Shown here piece after piece: positions 46,830 through 58,757 of a DNA stretch of 64,000 nt; position 1 is the stretch's first letter, and each line of letters starts with the position of its first letter. Both the position numbers and the translations under genes were made by a program. The notes beneath the pieces were generated by a model. The model had not been told where the DNA came from. It saw only the letters and a list, made by a program, of their open reading frames with translations, and did no database searches. Source of the DNA: Histoplasma ohiense (lineage: Eukaryota > Ascomycota > Eurotiomycetes > Onygenales > Ajellomycetaceae). The stretch lies in NCBI GenBank assembly GCA_017607445.1, contig JAEVHH010000004.1:3534001-3598000 (forward strand), read 5' to 3'.

Positions 46830-49604
46830 ATGACTCGGTATCTCACCCCCTCCAGGATCTCCCTTCTAGCTCTTGTTTCCGTCTACGCTGAAGGCGTAGT
46901 CCCCAATTCTGCTATCATCCCCGTCCTCTCATTTCTAGTCTCCCATCTACTTCCTCCTCAGCCCTCAACTCAACACCTCACCTCAAGCAACACAACAACC
47001 CAAGATAGCAACCATGCCATTCCCATCCAAGACTTTGAGGCTGCCACGTCATCTCTAGCTTCCTCCATCCCAGGCAGAACCGTCTGGGACCTGCTTCTGA
47101 AAAAGCTATGGAAACTGGGCTGCTCCGACGCCCTCGACGAGTTCTTCGCTGGCATACTAACCATGCTCACGAAGACGCGCGAGGATCAAATCAATGATCG
47201 GAACAATGGTATCGCGCCGCAGACGGGTCGTATGATGATTTCCCGCACATCCCTGCTAGGCATGTTCGTCAGGAGGGCGCATCTTGAGTACACCCGTCTG
47301 CAGTTCCATGATGCGGTGGCTCTGTGGCGGGGGTTTATCAAATACCGGCTACCGACGTATCAGCTGTGGGCCAAGCGGAATCCGCTAGATAGCCAGATCG
47401 CTGTGGATGTTAATCTGGTTGAGCTTGGCCTAGATCTGACGAGTCCACTGGTGAAGGTGGTGTATGGCGCGTTGGAAGAGGGGAAAGATGTGGAAGTGGG
47501 GATGAGCACGAGGGATATTGAGCGGTTGCTGGATTTTCAGGTTGGGGAGATGCAGAGTGCGTTACTTTTTTTTCTCACTTGAAAGAAATAGCGCTGCTAC
47601 GATTCCCCTTCCCCTCGTTTTCTTGCTTTCTTTCTCTATGTTACCTTTACTTAATCAGTGATAGGCTATACTGATTTATAATCTAGGCAACGGATGCAGG
47701 ATTACTGGTGAAATGAAATCACGTCTGGAACAGATGGTTATGTCTGGAGTATCTGTACCCAGCTCGCAACATTATATAAAGTAAGTATTTCACTATTCAT
47801 CTCGCTGGAGACATGCTCAAATCGTACAACCCTGATTAGATTCCTTGATGCCTGGAAAGCAGGAGATTACCCTTCCTCCTTTGATCATCTACATCGCTAC
47901 TTTGACTACACCATGCAAAGCCGTGATAGAACTTTCTATCAATATGCCCTTCTCAATCTTGCCATTCTCCAAGCCGACTTTGGCTGCCACGCGGAGGCTG
48001 TCGCAGCCATGCAAGAGGCCATTTCGATTGCCAGAGAAACCCATGACATGAGCTGCCTCAATTTCTGCATGAGCTGGCTTTACCACTTTGGAAAAGCCTT
48101 TCCAGATGAAATGAAGGACATTCAGAACACGGGCATGTTGGGCAGTGAAAAGGAAGGGTTGGCATTTCTCCAGGCGAAGGCTAGAGAGACGGAAATGTGG
48201 GGTCTGCTAGGTACATCATTACTTAGTGAAGCCAAACTGGAGCTGCAGAATGTGAGTGCACTCCGATTCCCGCTATTGGAACATTGGACTTTCGTAACAT
48301 GCTCATTGTGAACTGCTACAGGGCGAGAGTGTGGCGTCGGCATTTGAACAAATTGTCAAAGCCTCATTTCTCAATGTGACGAAGGACGCGCCTAATTTAG
48401 CTGGGCCTCTGCTTATGCTGCAAGCTTCGACGTATTCTCGAATAGGTAATGATGTTTTTTTTTTTTTTTTTGGTCTTTGCTTTAAAACATACTCGGGATT
48501 TGCTAAGAATCTTGCAACGCTGAAGGGGTCGCACATCTAGCGTGGTCTAATTGCGAAATCTTTCGAGAATGCTATGCGGAACAAGCTCCACATGAAGACA
48601 ACCTAAGAGTGACATGTCGGAGTAGCATGTTGGTAAGTAACACTTTTCTCGCGTGGCCTATAACGAAGGGTAAAAAGCTGACAGTCAGAAGCTGGCCGCT
48701 AGAGGAAGCTATGGCCTGTCTATGGCTCGGTTAAATGAGATATCTTCCGATTCGCTTCGAGTTCTTAGGAACCAACAGAATTGGACATTCTTTTGCGGAC
48801 TTTTGAAGCTGCAAAGACAACTTCATCGGTAATTAAATTTCCTTCCCCTTTACAAAAGGATTGGCTGACCAATTAAGCAGAGATGATAAACTAGCAGCCG
48901 AGCAGCTTTTATCACAACTACATGCATGTGCTCCACCAGACACAGAATTAGTGTTGACACTCTCGCTCTTGGAGGTAGACTTTTTGATGCGAAAGGGTGA
49001 CTACACAGCTGCGCTCGAAATAGTTGAGCGAAATGCCCAGTCGATGCGACAGGAGAACTTCGACGTTGCCACCCAGGTCAAATTGCTAGTGTACAAAGCA
49101 AGAATCTTTGACCAAACCAACCAACCTGAAAGAGGGTTCTCGTTAGCAATGAGAGCAGCCAATATCGCCCATCGATCACGGTATCTCCCTGGTCTGTGGG
49201 AGTCTATCGGCGTGCTCTCCGTGATCCTCATGGCCTTCAAAGAATTCGAAGCAGCCGTCGAGATTCTCGAGAGTATCGTACCTCAAGTTCACGAGTGCGA
49301 AGATGCGTATCTCAGTGCGCGTACATATTCTCTATTAGCTGATGCTAACATGGGGCTGGCGGGACAAGTGCAGGTGCACAGCCAGGGGAGGGACAAAGTA
49401 CGGCAGAAGGAGCATATGGCGCGGGCGGTGGAATTTATTGACTGCGCGTTTGGGGAGTTTTCAAATGTGGAGGATGTGCAGGGCCAATGCGAGATGATGG
49501 CGAAAAAGGCGACTGTGATGCATCTGTCTGGGGATCTGGTATTGGCAAATGATTATGCGGCCAAGTATCTGGACTTGAAGAAACAGGCTGCAGCAGAGAG
49601 ATAA
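46830..49604 (+). CDS. APC5: Anaphase-promoting complex subunit 5
   Basis: Seven exons: 46830..47556, 47687..47780, 47840..48251, 48322..48445, 48526..48632, 48689..48828 and 48881..49604, giving 775 residues. The ATG at 46830 starts MTRYLTPSRISLLALV. The Apc5 TPR signature lies around residues 275..360 (GDYPSSFDHLHRYFDYTM, YQYALLNLAILQADFGCHAEAV, ETHDMSCLNFCMSWL). Further helical repeats run to the C-terminus. Apc5 is a TPR scaffold subunit of the ubiquitin ligase that triggers anaphase. APC5 near the APN2 side of MAT is common in Eurotiomycetes, which supports the synteny reading. Confidence 0.93.
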
Positions 49605-50117
49605 GGAAGGGTATGCAACAGTGGTGAATGCGTGTATCGTCTAATAGGGTTGTTCCATCTGCATAAGCACTCTTCCAAACTCTCTGAGTTGTTCCACGAG
49701 AGTGAGGCTGGGATTAACATCCGTTTGTAGGCAATTATAAACTTGGATGAACCGGTAACAATAATATGACGTTGTCAAGTCCTCCTGGCGCTTCTCGACC
49801 TAAAACCGTATTCGAAATCCTTATTGAGTTTGAGCTCTCGCATAACTTTGCACCTTATTTAGCGTTGGACGATAACCGAAGGCGTCCAAGAAGTTGACCC
49901 GCCAAGCCCGGGCGCACATCCGCTGAGTCATCGCTGAGTCATACCCCTCGCCCCCTCCTGCTTAAATTCCTGTCCCCAGCCATTTGCTTTCCTCACCATC
50001 TTCCATCCCCAAAGTCTTCCAGTCTGCTTGTCTTTGCTCACCGCTCTCCACTCTTCAAGACCCTAAACTACACCTTATACTCCTTTTTTTAAGTCCGTCG
50101 CGACAAACAACGAGTTT
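49605..50117. other. Intergenic region, eIF1 promoter
   Basis: 513 bp with pyrimidine-rich sequence from about 49,945 to 50,100 directly before the eIF1 start, typical for highly expressed fungal translation genes. No gene is supported. Confidence 0.6.
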
Positions 50118-50962
50118 ATGTCAATCGAAAACCTCAAGACCTTCGGTAAGTCGCCACAATAACCTGGTTTCGTTCTTTCTTTTTCGACCCAGCCCCCAAA
50201 AACCAGCCAAGGCCGGTGCCACAACAGTCACGTCCCAGAGCTCTCTGGGTTTTATCGAGTATTCTACTGTCTCCGTCTGCTGCGGCTGTGTCTGGAAGTC
50301 ATGGGTCTTTGGTGGCGCGCCGTTCAGAAATAGCGGGGTACCCGTGATGATCATGTTTTTGTGTATCAAAACAAACTGAAAGAAGGATGGTTTACTAACC
50401 AACCACGTGCTCTTCGTGGCTCTGCATGCAACAGACCCCTTCGCCGAAGCTGACGAAGACACCGGCGATACAAAACAATCCCAAAATTATATCCATATAC
50501 GGATCCAACGTATGTTCTCCCTTTCTATTTTGCTGCTTTATTTATTCGTACGACACACAACTGACATATGCTCGCAGAGCGCAATGGTCGCAAGACCCTG
50601 ACCACTGTCCAAGGTCTCCCCAAAAAGTTCGACCAGAAGAAAATCCTCAAGGTCATTAAGAAGAAGTTCGGTATGTGTTGATCTGCTCATCCCGAGTGCT
50701 CTGGGATTCGTTTTTGCTAAACCAGGATCACAGCTTGCAATGGCACCATCGTCAACGACAGTGAGATGGGCGAGGTGATCCAGCTCCAAGGGGATCAGCG
50801 CAAGGATGTCCAAGAATTTTTGGTCGATAAGAAGGAAGGACTCGAACTCGACGCGAAGACCATAAAGGTATGTTCCACTTACAGTTGACTTGAGAAACAC
50901 GGCTTTCTTTCTAGTGACATAAATCTAACAAAGCTTCTTCTATATAGGTCCATGGGTTCTAA
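50118..50962 (+). CDS. SUI1: Translation initiation factor eIF1
   Basis: Five exons, 50118..50145, 50435..50509, 50578..50670, 50734..50867 and 50948..50962, give 114 residues, close to the yeast 108. The start is MSIENLKTF. DPFAEADEDTG leads into the SUI1 fold: NYIHIRIQQRNGRKTLTTVQG, KKFDQKKILKVIKKKFACNG, IQLQGDQRKDVQEFL, ending KVHGF. The protein binds the 40S P-site region and enforces AUG selection. The first intron (289 bp) is long for this genome, as often seen in fungal ribosome-related genes. The last exon is only 15 nt. Confidence 0.96.
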
Positions 50963-51739
50963 GCCAATCTCATCACGCCCGTCCCGTTTCGTCTTCCCAG
51001 TCCACTCCAGAGGACCTATAAGAGCCATATCATTATTCACCTTTGTCCACTGACTGGGGAGGCTCCCTCTGTGGAGAGATCGCCCTTGATCCGTTATTGG
51101 TCTATGAGTTGCGTATTACCGTGCAGAATTTCTGTCCTGCGATTTAGCGGTCTGGATAGGATAGAGAGTGCTTGGGGAGTCGAATTCATGTGATTCTTAG
51201 AACAAAAAATGCCAACCATCACAACCGAGGGGAAAGATCACGCCCGCCTCCTCCCTTTCAAATCCGAGTAGACGGGACGATGACGGGACGAGGCGTTGAT
51301 GAGATACCCCATGATCTGGAAAACCATCGTCTGTTACTTTTTAATGTTTGTTCTTCAGTTATTCATTACAGCTCCGATGACGACAATGGGATGATGGCGA
51401 TGTGCAAATTGCTCCCTCTTGATGACTTCGTTATTTTTGTTTTAGTCGTTATAAAGTACCACCGAAATGAATCAACAGCTACATTTAATAGTAATGATAA
51501 TAAAGGCGGAAGAATAGGTGATCGTCTCACCGGGTTGTTGATTGAACCAAGCATCGCGTGGGGTGAAGTTTGTAATGTGGCAACACATTGGTCCAAGGTT
51601 TCGGTTTGTTTAGATTCTTCGTCGGAACCACCTTGGCCCTGATTTGCTTTTCTCATTGCCAAATGTTGATAAATCCCATACTTATCATAATGACTATGAA
51701 TCATCTTCGGAAATAATGGGCGACTTGCTTTCTTCCTTT

Positions 51740-51775
<36 letters not shown>

Positions 51776-52363
51776 CAGATTCAGCATAAAATATCAAAGT
51801 CTTCCTAACGTAGATAACTGCCTAATTAAATATATTATTATCTAACCCTCTAGCCGAAAAGTTCGTTGCGGTAATCTCTCTTTTCCATGCTGTAACTTCC
51901 GGCAAGCACAGATAAACTGCTCTTTTTACATCTTTTTCTAAACAATGTGATATTGAAATAGAAAAGAGTAAATGAAAAGAAGCCAAACAAAAGGGGGGGG
52001 GGATGAAGTCATGATTTGAGAAGGGGAAGATACATATCATCACATTAGGTAGTTGTGAATTATGGCAAAGAGGAAAAAAGTCAATAAGCTTTCTCGTCCA
52101 AGATCATTGTTTTGTTTTTTTCTTTCTATGAGTGAAAAGAAGAAGGATCAAAATGGAAAATAGGGATCAAAATTCATATGAATGAATGGATGAATGAATG
52201 AAAAATGAAATGAGGAAATGTTCTTTGCGAATGAATCACCACTGTTGTTACCTGAGAATTCGGCATATCAAGCTTGCCCATGTCGACATCGATGAAGAAG
52301 AGAAAAGAGAGGAATGGAAAAGAAAAGAAACGAACAGAAAATCCAAGAAAACATCATCACTTT
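50963..52363. other. Intergenic region eIF1/EOS1
   Basis: 1.4 kb between the convergent ends of eIF1 and EOS1. It has a poly-T run at 51742..51771 and GA-rich low-complexity stretches. Frames near 51.2 to 51.8 kb are interrupted and show no family resemblance, so no gene is called. Confidence 0.6.
51742..51771. repeat. Poly-T tract
   Basis: About 30 uninterrupted T bases. It may be the A tail of an old retroposed sequence on the minus strand or simple slippage. No target duplication was found by eye. Confidence 0.85.
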
Positions 52364-53692
52364 CTATCCATTTGATCCCTCACCTCCAAACCGGTATTGA
52401 GCAATTATCTGCACGCCAAATTCCAGTATTTCCTTCCCCATAACAAATAATGGGACTTCAGGTTCATTTTCGCGTGTAAGATGCAACTGCAAAAGCAAGG
52501 AGCACATGCTTAGGAAGCTGGCGATTGAGAAAACATAGATCGTCGCAAATGTTTCTTTTTTTATGTTAATTTGACGCTGGGTGGTGTGGTAAACGAACGA
52601 GAGGACCTGTTTATGGAGGCAATGGAAGCGTTAGATATCAAAGGTTAAATAAACGGGTGCCCGCATACGTATATGTATGACGTTTTGGTGGAACGAACCG
52701 ATGCAATTGATATCCAAGCTGGAAGCAGGAGGCGGGGATCTGAGGAGGCACCGGATAGATAAAGGATCCACGACGTGAGGTAGGCAAGAAGGCCGTTTGT
52801 AGCCAAAAGCCGAATCACAACAGCAGCGGGTGTATAATTAAGAAGCCTTGGGTTTCCTGTATTAGTTTAATGGTAATGAATATGGCCGGTCCGCTGCGAT
52901 GATCTGTCTGGGCGAATGTTCAGGAGGAATCTGGGGAAGCTTACCATCTAGACATCATACAATCTGTAAAAAAATAAAATAAATATGCAGATGCCGAACA
53001 CTGAGAGACAGGAAATAAGTTAGCAAGAAGTGTTTTTATACTTATTGTACGTCCTTTAACCTCCATGGTCTCCAGACAAACAAGGTTATTATGCACACGG
53101 GATTCAGCTGCAATGACAAAAGAGACAGAGCTGGGAAAATACCCAAATAATAGCCAATGCCACTTCTGTAACCCTGAACCGCCTCTCCACGTCCCAATCG
53201 GCCGCAGCACCCCTCACAATAGCCGCCGTCCACCCCTCATGCCAAAAATGGGGCCTGATACGCAGTAGCTCTGCTAAGAACGTGAAAGCACAGCGCAAGC
53301 CCCACCATGCCGCCGGAAGGACACTAAGGCCCCGACAAAGCAACAAGGGAATATACCAGCGGCGGTCAACACCTAGAATCACTGCAACTCGAGGATGGAG
53401 TGAGAATAAAACGTCACGGCCATCAAAAGCGGGTGTATCTGACGGCTGCGACTGCTGGGAGGGCTCTGCGGACGGGGAGAAAGCATTGGAGGACGAAAAC
53501 GGAGATGGAGAATCGTTCGAGGTCACCGAGCGAGTGCGGTATGATCTTAGTACATTGCGGGAACGAGACTGGGACTGTGGAAGGGGAGCATGGCGAGAAG
53601 TGGGAGGGGTGGGTTTGGTGTTCGAGGAGGAAGACGCCAGTCTTTTGAGTTGACGACTGTTGCAGCCGTGGGCACTCAGGAAATATGTTTGT
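52364..53692 (-). CDS. EOS1: Eos1-like N-glycosylation/membrane protein, 5' end unresolved
   Basis: Supported exons are 53692..53143 (5' limit uncertain), 53000..52945, 52846..52699 and 52606..52364. The protein shows a Ser-rich start (SRSRNVLRSYRTRSVTS), then HPRVAVILGVDRRWYIPLLL, LPAAWWGLRCAFTFLAELL, a helix SASAYLFYFFTDCMMSRW, NYTPAAVVIRLL, and a last helix with SIASFLSMCSLLLQLHL. I recognise this as the fungal Eos1 family, an ER multi-pass protein linked in yeast to N-glycosylation and oxidative stress tolerance. No in-frame ATG precedes the first conserved block. A short upstream exon must supply it, spliced to the CTTTAG acceptor at 53693 or to the later CAACAG. Confidence 0.75.
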
Positions 53693-54413
53693 CTAAAGCA
53701 GATTGAAAAAGATGTAAATCAGGGAACTGTTCTGTTGGAGGAGGAAACGATTGGCTGTAATTGCTCTATTGAATGGATGTTGTTGTCTATGTAGTGGTTG
53801 GCTTGGATTGTTCCATGAAGTTGATCGATGTTGGCAATGACCAGAGTCAGGTGAACGGTCAACTGGCTGGGCCTTAGGCACCGATGCTTTGGTCAGCGCT
53901 AGTATCTCCTCCCGGCGTCGGCGCTGGCTTTCGTTAAACCAGCCCCGAGCTCTAGGGGATAACCCGCTGGCCAGGGGCCGTCTCCGGCGTCCACCACCAC
54001 TATCTTCGCGGTCTCTCAATCCCCTTTTATACCAGTTGGATCTTTTAGACTTCCAACCTCGACACAGACCATGTGGTTCACCCACAGTTGATTGGGACGC
54101 TAACAGAGCTCATATCCATGGATGGTAGGTAGCAACACAGTCGAGGATTGCCTAGGTAAAGTTCTTTTCCTACCACGGCGTATGCACGCTGGTTGCTGTT
54201 GTATAGTACATGTACATGTACCTGTTTTTGAAAGCTGAATATCAAGCAATAACTAACTAATAGATCCGAATTGTTATTAGTGCGGACACTATCTTGAAAC
54301 AGCTGCCATGCAGGAATCTCTCCGACGTCTAGCCTCATCCTCTAACCCATCAATTGTGTCCTGCTCTAATCGCTATCCAACCCTATAGCCAACACAACGA
54401 AAGGCAAGCGGCA
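53693..54413. other. Divergent region EOS1/GH47 mannosidase
   Basis: About 720 bp. It should contain the missing first exon of EOS1, its promoter, and the promoter of the mannosidase. An open minus-strand frame at 53693..54085 has no ATG and was not called. Confidence 0.5.
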
Positions 54414-56216
54414 ATGGTCCCGTTCAAAAAAAGATGGCTAATTTATGTTATTCTGTCCGCTGTCCTCCTGTTTGCCTATCGAAGAACCGTCCCGTACCCC
54501 TTCGCCCCAGGTGCCAATTACTCAAAGCCGCCGAAAGGATTCAAATTCGAATGGAAGTACTTCAAGGAAAACCACCCCGTGGAATCATTTGTCCCCCTAC
54601 CTTCTGGCCCTGTTAAAACGCTCCCCAAGGTTCAGCATGCGTTCTCAGATCAATCCTTCAAAGAAATTCTATCGAAGCAAAAGTCCCGACAGGAAGCTGT
54701 CAAACAAACGTTCCTTCGTGCCTGGAATGCGTACAGGAAATACGCATGGATGCACGACGAAGTTACTCCTCTCACAAGAGGATCTTACAACACTTTTGGC
54801 GGATGGGCAGCTACTCTTGTTGACAGTCTTGACACCCTATGGATAATGGACCTGAAAGATGAATTCCACGAAGCTGTTCGCGCCGTTGCTGACATCGACT
54901 TCACCATGACTAAATCCGTGGAAATCAACGTCTTTGAAACAACAATCCGCTACCTCGGTGGCCTTCTATCAGCCTATGATCTAAGCGGAGAGCCGGGGCT
55001 TCTCACCAAGGCCACAGAGCTGGGAAACATTCTCTATGTTGCCTTTGACACTCCAAACCGCATGCCTGTTACACGCTGGAAGATCCATGCCGCGTTCCTC
55101 CGCCACAAGCAAGAGGCCTCTGCCCACTGCCTCCTTGCCGAAATCGGCTCCCTGACGATGGAATTTACCCGCCTGTCGCAACTCACCAAGGACCCTAAAT
55201 GGTACGATGCTGTTCACCGAGTTACAAAATTATTCGAGGAACAACAGGGGGAAACGATGCTTCCGGGAATGTGGCCTCTTATTCTCGATGCGCGCAAGCG
55301 AAATCTACAGGGGCAAAGGAATAGCTTCACTCTGGGCGCGATGGCTGACTCCTTCTACGAGTACCTGCCCAAGATGCACGCGCTGGTGGGCGGCGTGGAT
55401 GATATGTATGGGCGAATGTACAAAGATGCCATGGCTGTGGTTGCCAAACATGTCCTTTATAGGCCCATGGTGCCAGACAATGCAGATATACTCTTTTCTG
55501 GCATGGTGACTGCGTATGCCAATAGAAATGTCCAGCTCAGTGCGGAGGGCCAGCATCTCGTCTGTTTTGCTGGTGGCATGTTTGCCCTGGGTTCCAAATT
55601 ATTCGATATTCCCACCCATATGGATATTGCACGTAAACTTACGGACGGGTGTATCTGGGCATACAAAGCGACTCCCTCAGGAATGATGCCCGAGGTATTC
55701 CACATGGTTCCATGCGCAGCCAACGAACCTTGCGTCTGGGATGAGGCAAAGTACAAGAAGGCAGTAGCTGACGCACATGAAAATTCCCGGCCCTCTCCCA
55801 ACCAAGGACAAGGACAAGACCAAGACAACAGTGCAGAGGCAATCATAGCTCGCGAACGCCTCCCCAAGGGTATTAAATCCATAACGGACAGACGGTATAT
55901 CCTTCGCCCGGAAGCCATCGAGAGTGTCTTTATTCTATATCGCACTACCGGCCGGACGGAGCTTCTCGATACGGCATGGGAGATGTTCACGGCCATTGAG
56001 GACATGACGAAGAGTCCCTATGGAAATGCGGGACTGGATGACGTTACGACTGCGAGAGGGGCGGCCGGGGAAGTGCCGTTGTCAAACCGCATGGAGAGCT
56101 TCTGGCTAGCGGAGACCTTGAAGTATTTTTATTTGATGTTCAGTGATCCTAGTTTGATTAGCTTGGATGAATATGTGTTAAATACGGAGGCGCATCCGTT
56201 TCGGCGAATGGCGTGA
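54414..56216 (+). CDS. Class I alpha-1,2-mannosidase, GH47
   Basis: Single exon of 600 residues. The ATG at 54414 gives MVPFKKRW and one N-terminal membrane helix (about residues 8..22), so it is a type II membrane protein of the ER or Golgi. GH47 motifs occur in order: NTFGGWAATLVDSLDTLWIM, EINVFETTIRYLGGLLSAYD, the block QRNSFTLGAMADSFYEYLPK, CFAGGMFALGSKL, LRPEAIESVFILYRTTGR, SNRMESFWLAETLKYFYLMF, and the calcium-binding NTEAHPFRR at the end. The enzyme trims alpha-1,2-linked mannose from N-glycans. Linkage to EOS1, another glycosylation gene, may be chance. Which fungal paralogue group it belongs to was not resolved. Confidence 0.94.
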   Translation: MVPFKKRWLIYVILSAVLLFAYRRTVPYPFAPGANYSKPPKGFKFEWKYFKENHPVESFVPLPSGPVKTLPKVQHAFSDQSFKEILSKQKSRQEAVKQTFLRAWNAYRKYAWMHDEVTPLTRGSYNTFGGWAATLVDSLDTLWIMDLKDEFHEAVRAVADIDFTMTKSVEINVFETTIRYLGGLLSAYDLSGEPGLLTKATELGNILYVAFDTPNRMPVTRWKIHAAFLRHKQEASAHCLLAEIGSLTMEFTRLSQLTKDPKWYDAVHRVTKLFEEQQGETMLPGMWPLILDARKRNLQGQRNSFTLGAMADSFYEYLPKMHALVGGVDDMYGRMYKDAMAVVAKHVLYRPMVPDNADILFSGMVTAYANRNVQLSAEGQHLVCFAGGMFALGSKLFDIPTHMDIARKLTDGCIWAYKATPSGMMPEVFHMVPCAANEPCVWDEAKYKKAVADAHENSRPSPNQGQGQDQDNSAEAIIARERLPKGIKSITDRRYILRPEAIESVFILYRTTGRTELLDTAWEMFTAIEDMTKSPYGNAGLDDVTTARGAAGEVPLSNRMESFWLAETLKYFYLMFSDPSLISLDEYVLNTEAHPFRRMA

Positions 56217-57468
56217 TTACGGTCCACTTTCAATTTCTGGATGTTCATTGCGAGTTGATGTATATAGTTGCAAAGTTGCTTCAAGTCTTTTATTTGCATT
56301 TGTCTTCGATAATTCTGATGTTGCATACATAGTAGATGTACAGAGCTTAAATAGAGTACATTTGAATACATTACTGAAGATATCTATCTGTATGATAAAT
56401 CTCGGGAAAGAAATTATCGTAGTTTGCCAATCTTACATGATTCATGGTCATCATAAAATAGTTCCATTTATCCCTTGATCCCTAATTGTATCATCAAACA
56501 ACAGGACAATGCCGAACGAGAAACCATATTCACTATCCCACAGCACATCCAACTGCTACTCATAGAATTACAGGGCATATCAAGAAATAGCTGTGAAGCC
56601 TGCGGATGTACCCAAAAGTCCAAACACCGTTGCTATCATGTAATGTACAGTACATATACACATGAATATCTCGACTTGTTCCATTACACATGCACTTCAA
56701 TTCCTCATCACAAGTGGTAGAATTGTAGTTGGATTTTGTGGGCGCAAATCTCGAAGCACTTTCACGGGTTTCCGTCTCTGGCTCGTCCAGGGACAGTACA
56801 GCTGAAGGAAAGACGGGAGTCACCGTTGACGGGATCTAAGTGTTGATTGCTGGTGGGGGCAAGGATGCAGGAGAGTCAACCCAACACAGCTGCGAAGGAG
56901 GAGATGTCGGTCCCTAGGTTAGACTTGTCAAGCTTGTTTGAGCAACCATCTGAGGGCGCCACGTATGATGACATGAATCACATCATTTTGAAACATTTTG
57001 CAACCAGCAGTTTGGAAAGATGACCTGCATTTTCAAGAGAATTATCTGAAGTCTTCTGGGCAACATTTTTGTGCTACCACCATCTCTGATGAGCACAACC
57101 TACAAGAAATCAGCCCACGATCATTGGACTCAAAAGAGCACTTAAGATCCGCTAATTAAAGGATGTCAGTGTTTGTGTTTCTCAAAAAGGTTTGTATAAA
57201 ATATGAAGTGGAAGTTGAGCTCGGGGTAACGTAATATTATTAATTGTACACTAATCCCAAAAAGGCAATCAATTTTTCTTGTCAACTTTCGGACAAAAAA
57301 AAATGTCCCAAAAGGTAGGATAAAATATCTCCAACAAGAATATAAAGTGCTCCTAGGTCCCAATTCTTCTCAACACTCGTCATAAGTGCCGCTCAACGGG
57401 GATCCTCCACACGCATCCTACATCCACCCTGCCTCCCGATTGGTCCACCTGGTGGGCTCCTTATTGCA
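56217..57468. other. Intergenic region
   Basis: 1.25 kb with no supported gene between two plus-strand genes. AT-rich at 56,250..56,720. The pyrimidine-rich promoter of the next gene is near 57,370..57,465. Confidence 0.6.
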
Positions 57469-58757
57469 ATGACATCCTCCATCGCTCCCCGCTCCTCCGC
57501 CCTCCTCAACTTCACCTCGCGGACCACCATCACCGCTCCCTATACTCACCTCCGATCGTCCCCTCCATCTCCCCTTTCCCCGTCATTGTCTTCGCGATGT
57601 CGCCTTCTGTCACACCGTCCCTTCTCCAGCACAACACAGCGGGATGCCTCAATGAGAAACGCCCAGATATTGCGGCCACAACCGCCAGCCTCCATGAGCT
57701 CGAAAAACCAGGTAAAAGAAGCCCTGAGGTCAATGAAGGAGGGGTCAATTCCAGATGATATGGGGCTTTTGCCGGGCACCTTTATCCGGCCTCTGTGGAG
57801 GAATATGCCGTCGATATTCAAATACCCAAAGGAGCGGCTGTGGATGGAGTGGGTATCAGTGAGGGCCAAATTTCAGGACTTTGCTGGGTGAGCTTGTGAT
57901 ATATTTATATTCCTCCCAGTTCTATACACCCTGTTTATTACGAATCAGGGCAGGTCCCTCAATAACAATATGCGTTACTCTGGTTTCGGGATAAAATCCA
58001 GCTGACGAGTTACTCCGGCGCAATTGTGGCCGCGTCTTAAAACCTCCCCCGTTCAGCGTCCTAGCATATTGCAAATATCTCAATAGGAACAACAAACTTC
58101 CTCTCCGTCTCCGCGAGCGAAAACGCGCCGCTCTCGACCTCTACAAAACCATGTACACAGCCTACGCAGCGTAAGTCCTCCCGTCCTTGCTAGATAGAGA
58201 AAGAACCACTCCGCTGACCAAAAACTCTCCCAAACGCAAAACTCAGCGCCGACACCGCAACCCTTCAAACCATCTGCTGCAACAGCCTCCGCGACCAATT
58301 TCTCAAACGAATCTCCAAACGACCCGCGCATGGCAAAAAGCTCGTCTGGACCCTGCACAAATTCATAAAATTCCCCTTCTCAACGACCCTGACAGGGGCG
58401 CGCGTGATAGCCGACCGTGCCGCGCAGGTGGGCCACGGCGTCGGTATCCGTCAGGTCGTCGTGCGCATCCAGAGCCACCAATCACTCGTCCGCCCCTCTC
58501 CCGCAGCCGACACCCAGAACAGCAATAGCAGCAGCGGCACACAATCACAAAATGCAGCGGTCGCGGAAGCAAAGAGTCAGAAGTCCACGGAATATATTGT
58601 GTTGCAGAAGATGTTGGTTGCCGGGAAGGAGGGGGATTGGAAGGTGTGGGGATTTACGAACGAGACGACGATGGAGGATATGGAGACGAATCCCGCATTT
58701 GCGAAGGGGTTGTCGTTGAAGGACCGGTTGGAGCTTATGTCCGGAGCGAAATTTTGA
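57469..58757 (+). CDS. Mitochondrial mL45/Mba1-type (Tim44-like) protein
   Basis: Three exons, 57469..57887, 58087..58170 and 58247..58757, give 337 residues. The N-terminus is rich in Ser, Arg and Thr (MTSSIAPRSSALLNFTSRTT), a clear mitochondrial presequence. The conserved part reads GLLPGTFIRPLWRNMPSIFKYP, RLWMEWVSVRAKFQDF, RAALDLYKTMYTAYAA, and ARVIADRAAQVGHGVGIRQVVVR, with a C-terminal DWKVWGFTNETTMEDM. This is the fungal relative of mitochondrial ribosomal protein L45 and Mba1, which docks ribosomes at the inner membrane for co-translational insertion. The separation of Mba1 from mL45 is not decided here. Confidence 0.82.

Noticed and set aside
53693..54085. Basic, Arg-rich minus-strand frame upstream of EOS1
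   Set aside because: It has no ATG anywhere in the frame and no family match. It is more likely 5' UTR or promoter DNA.
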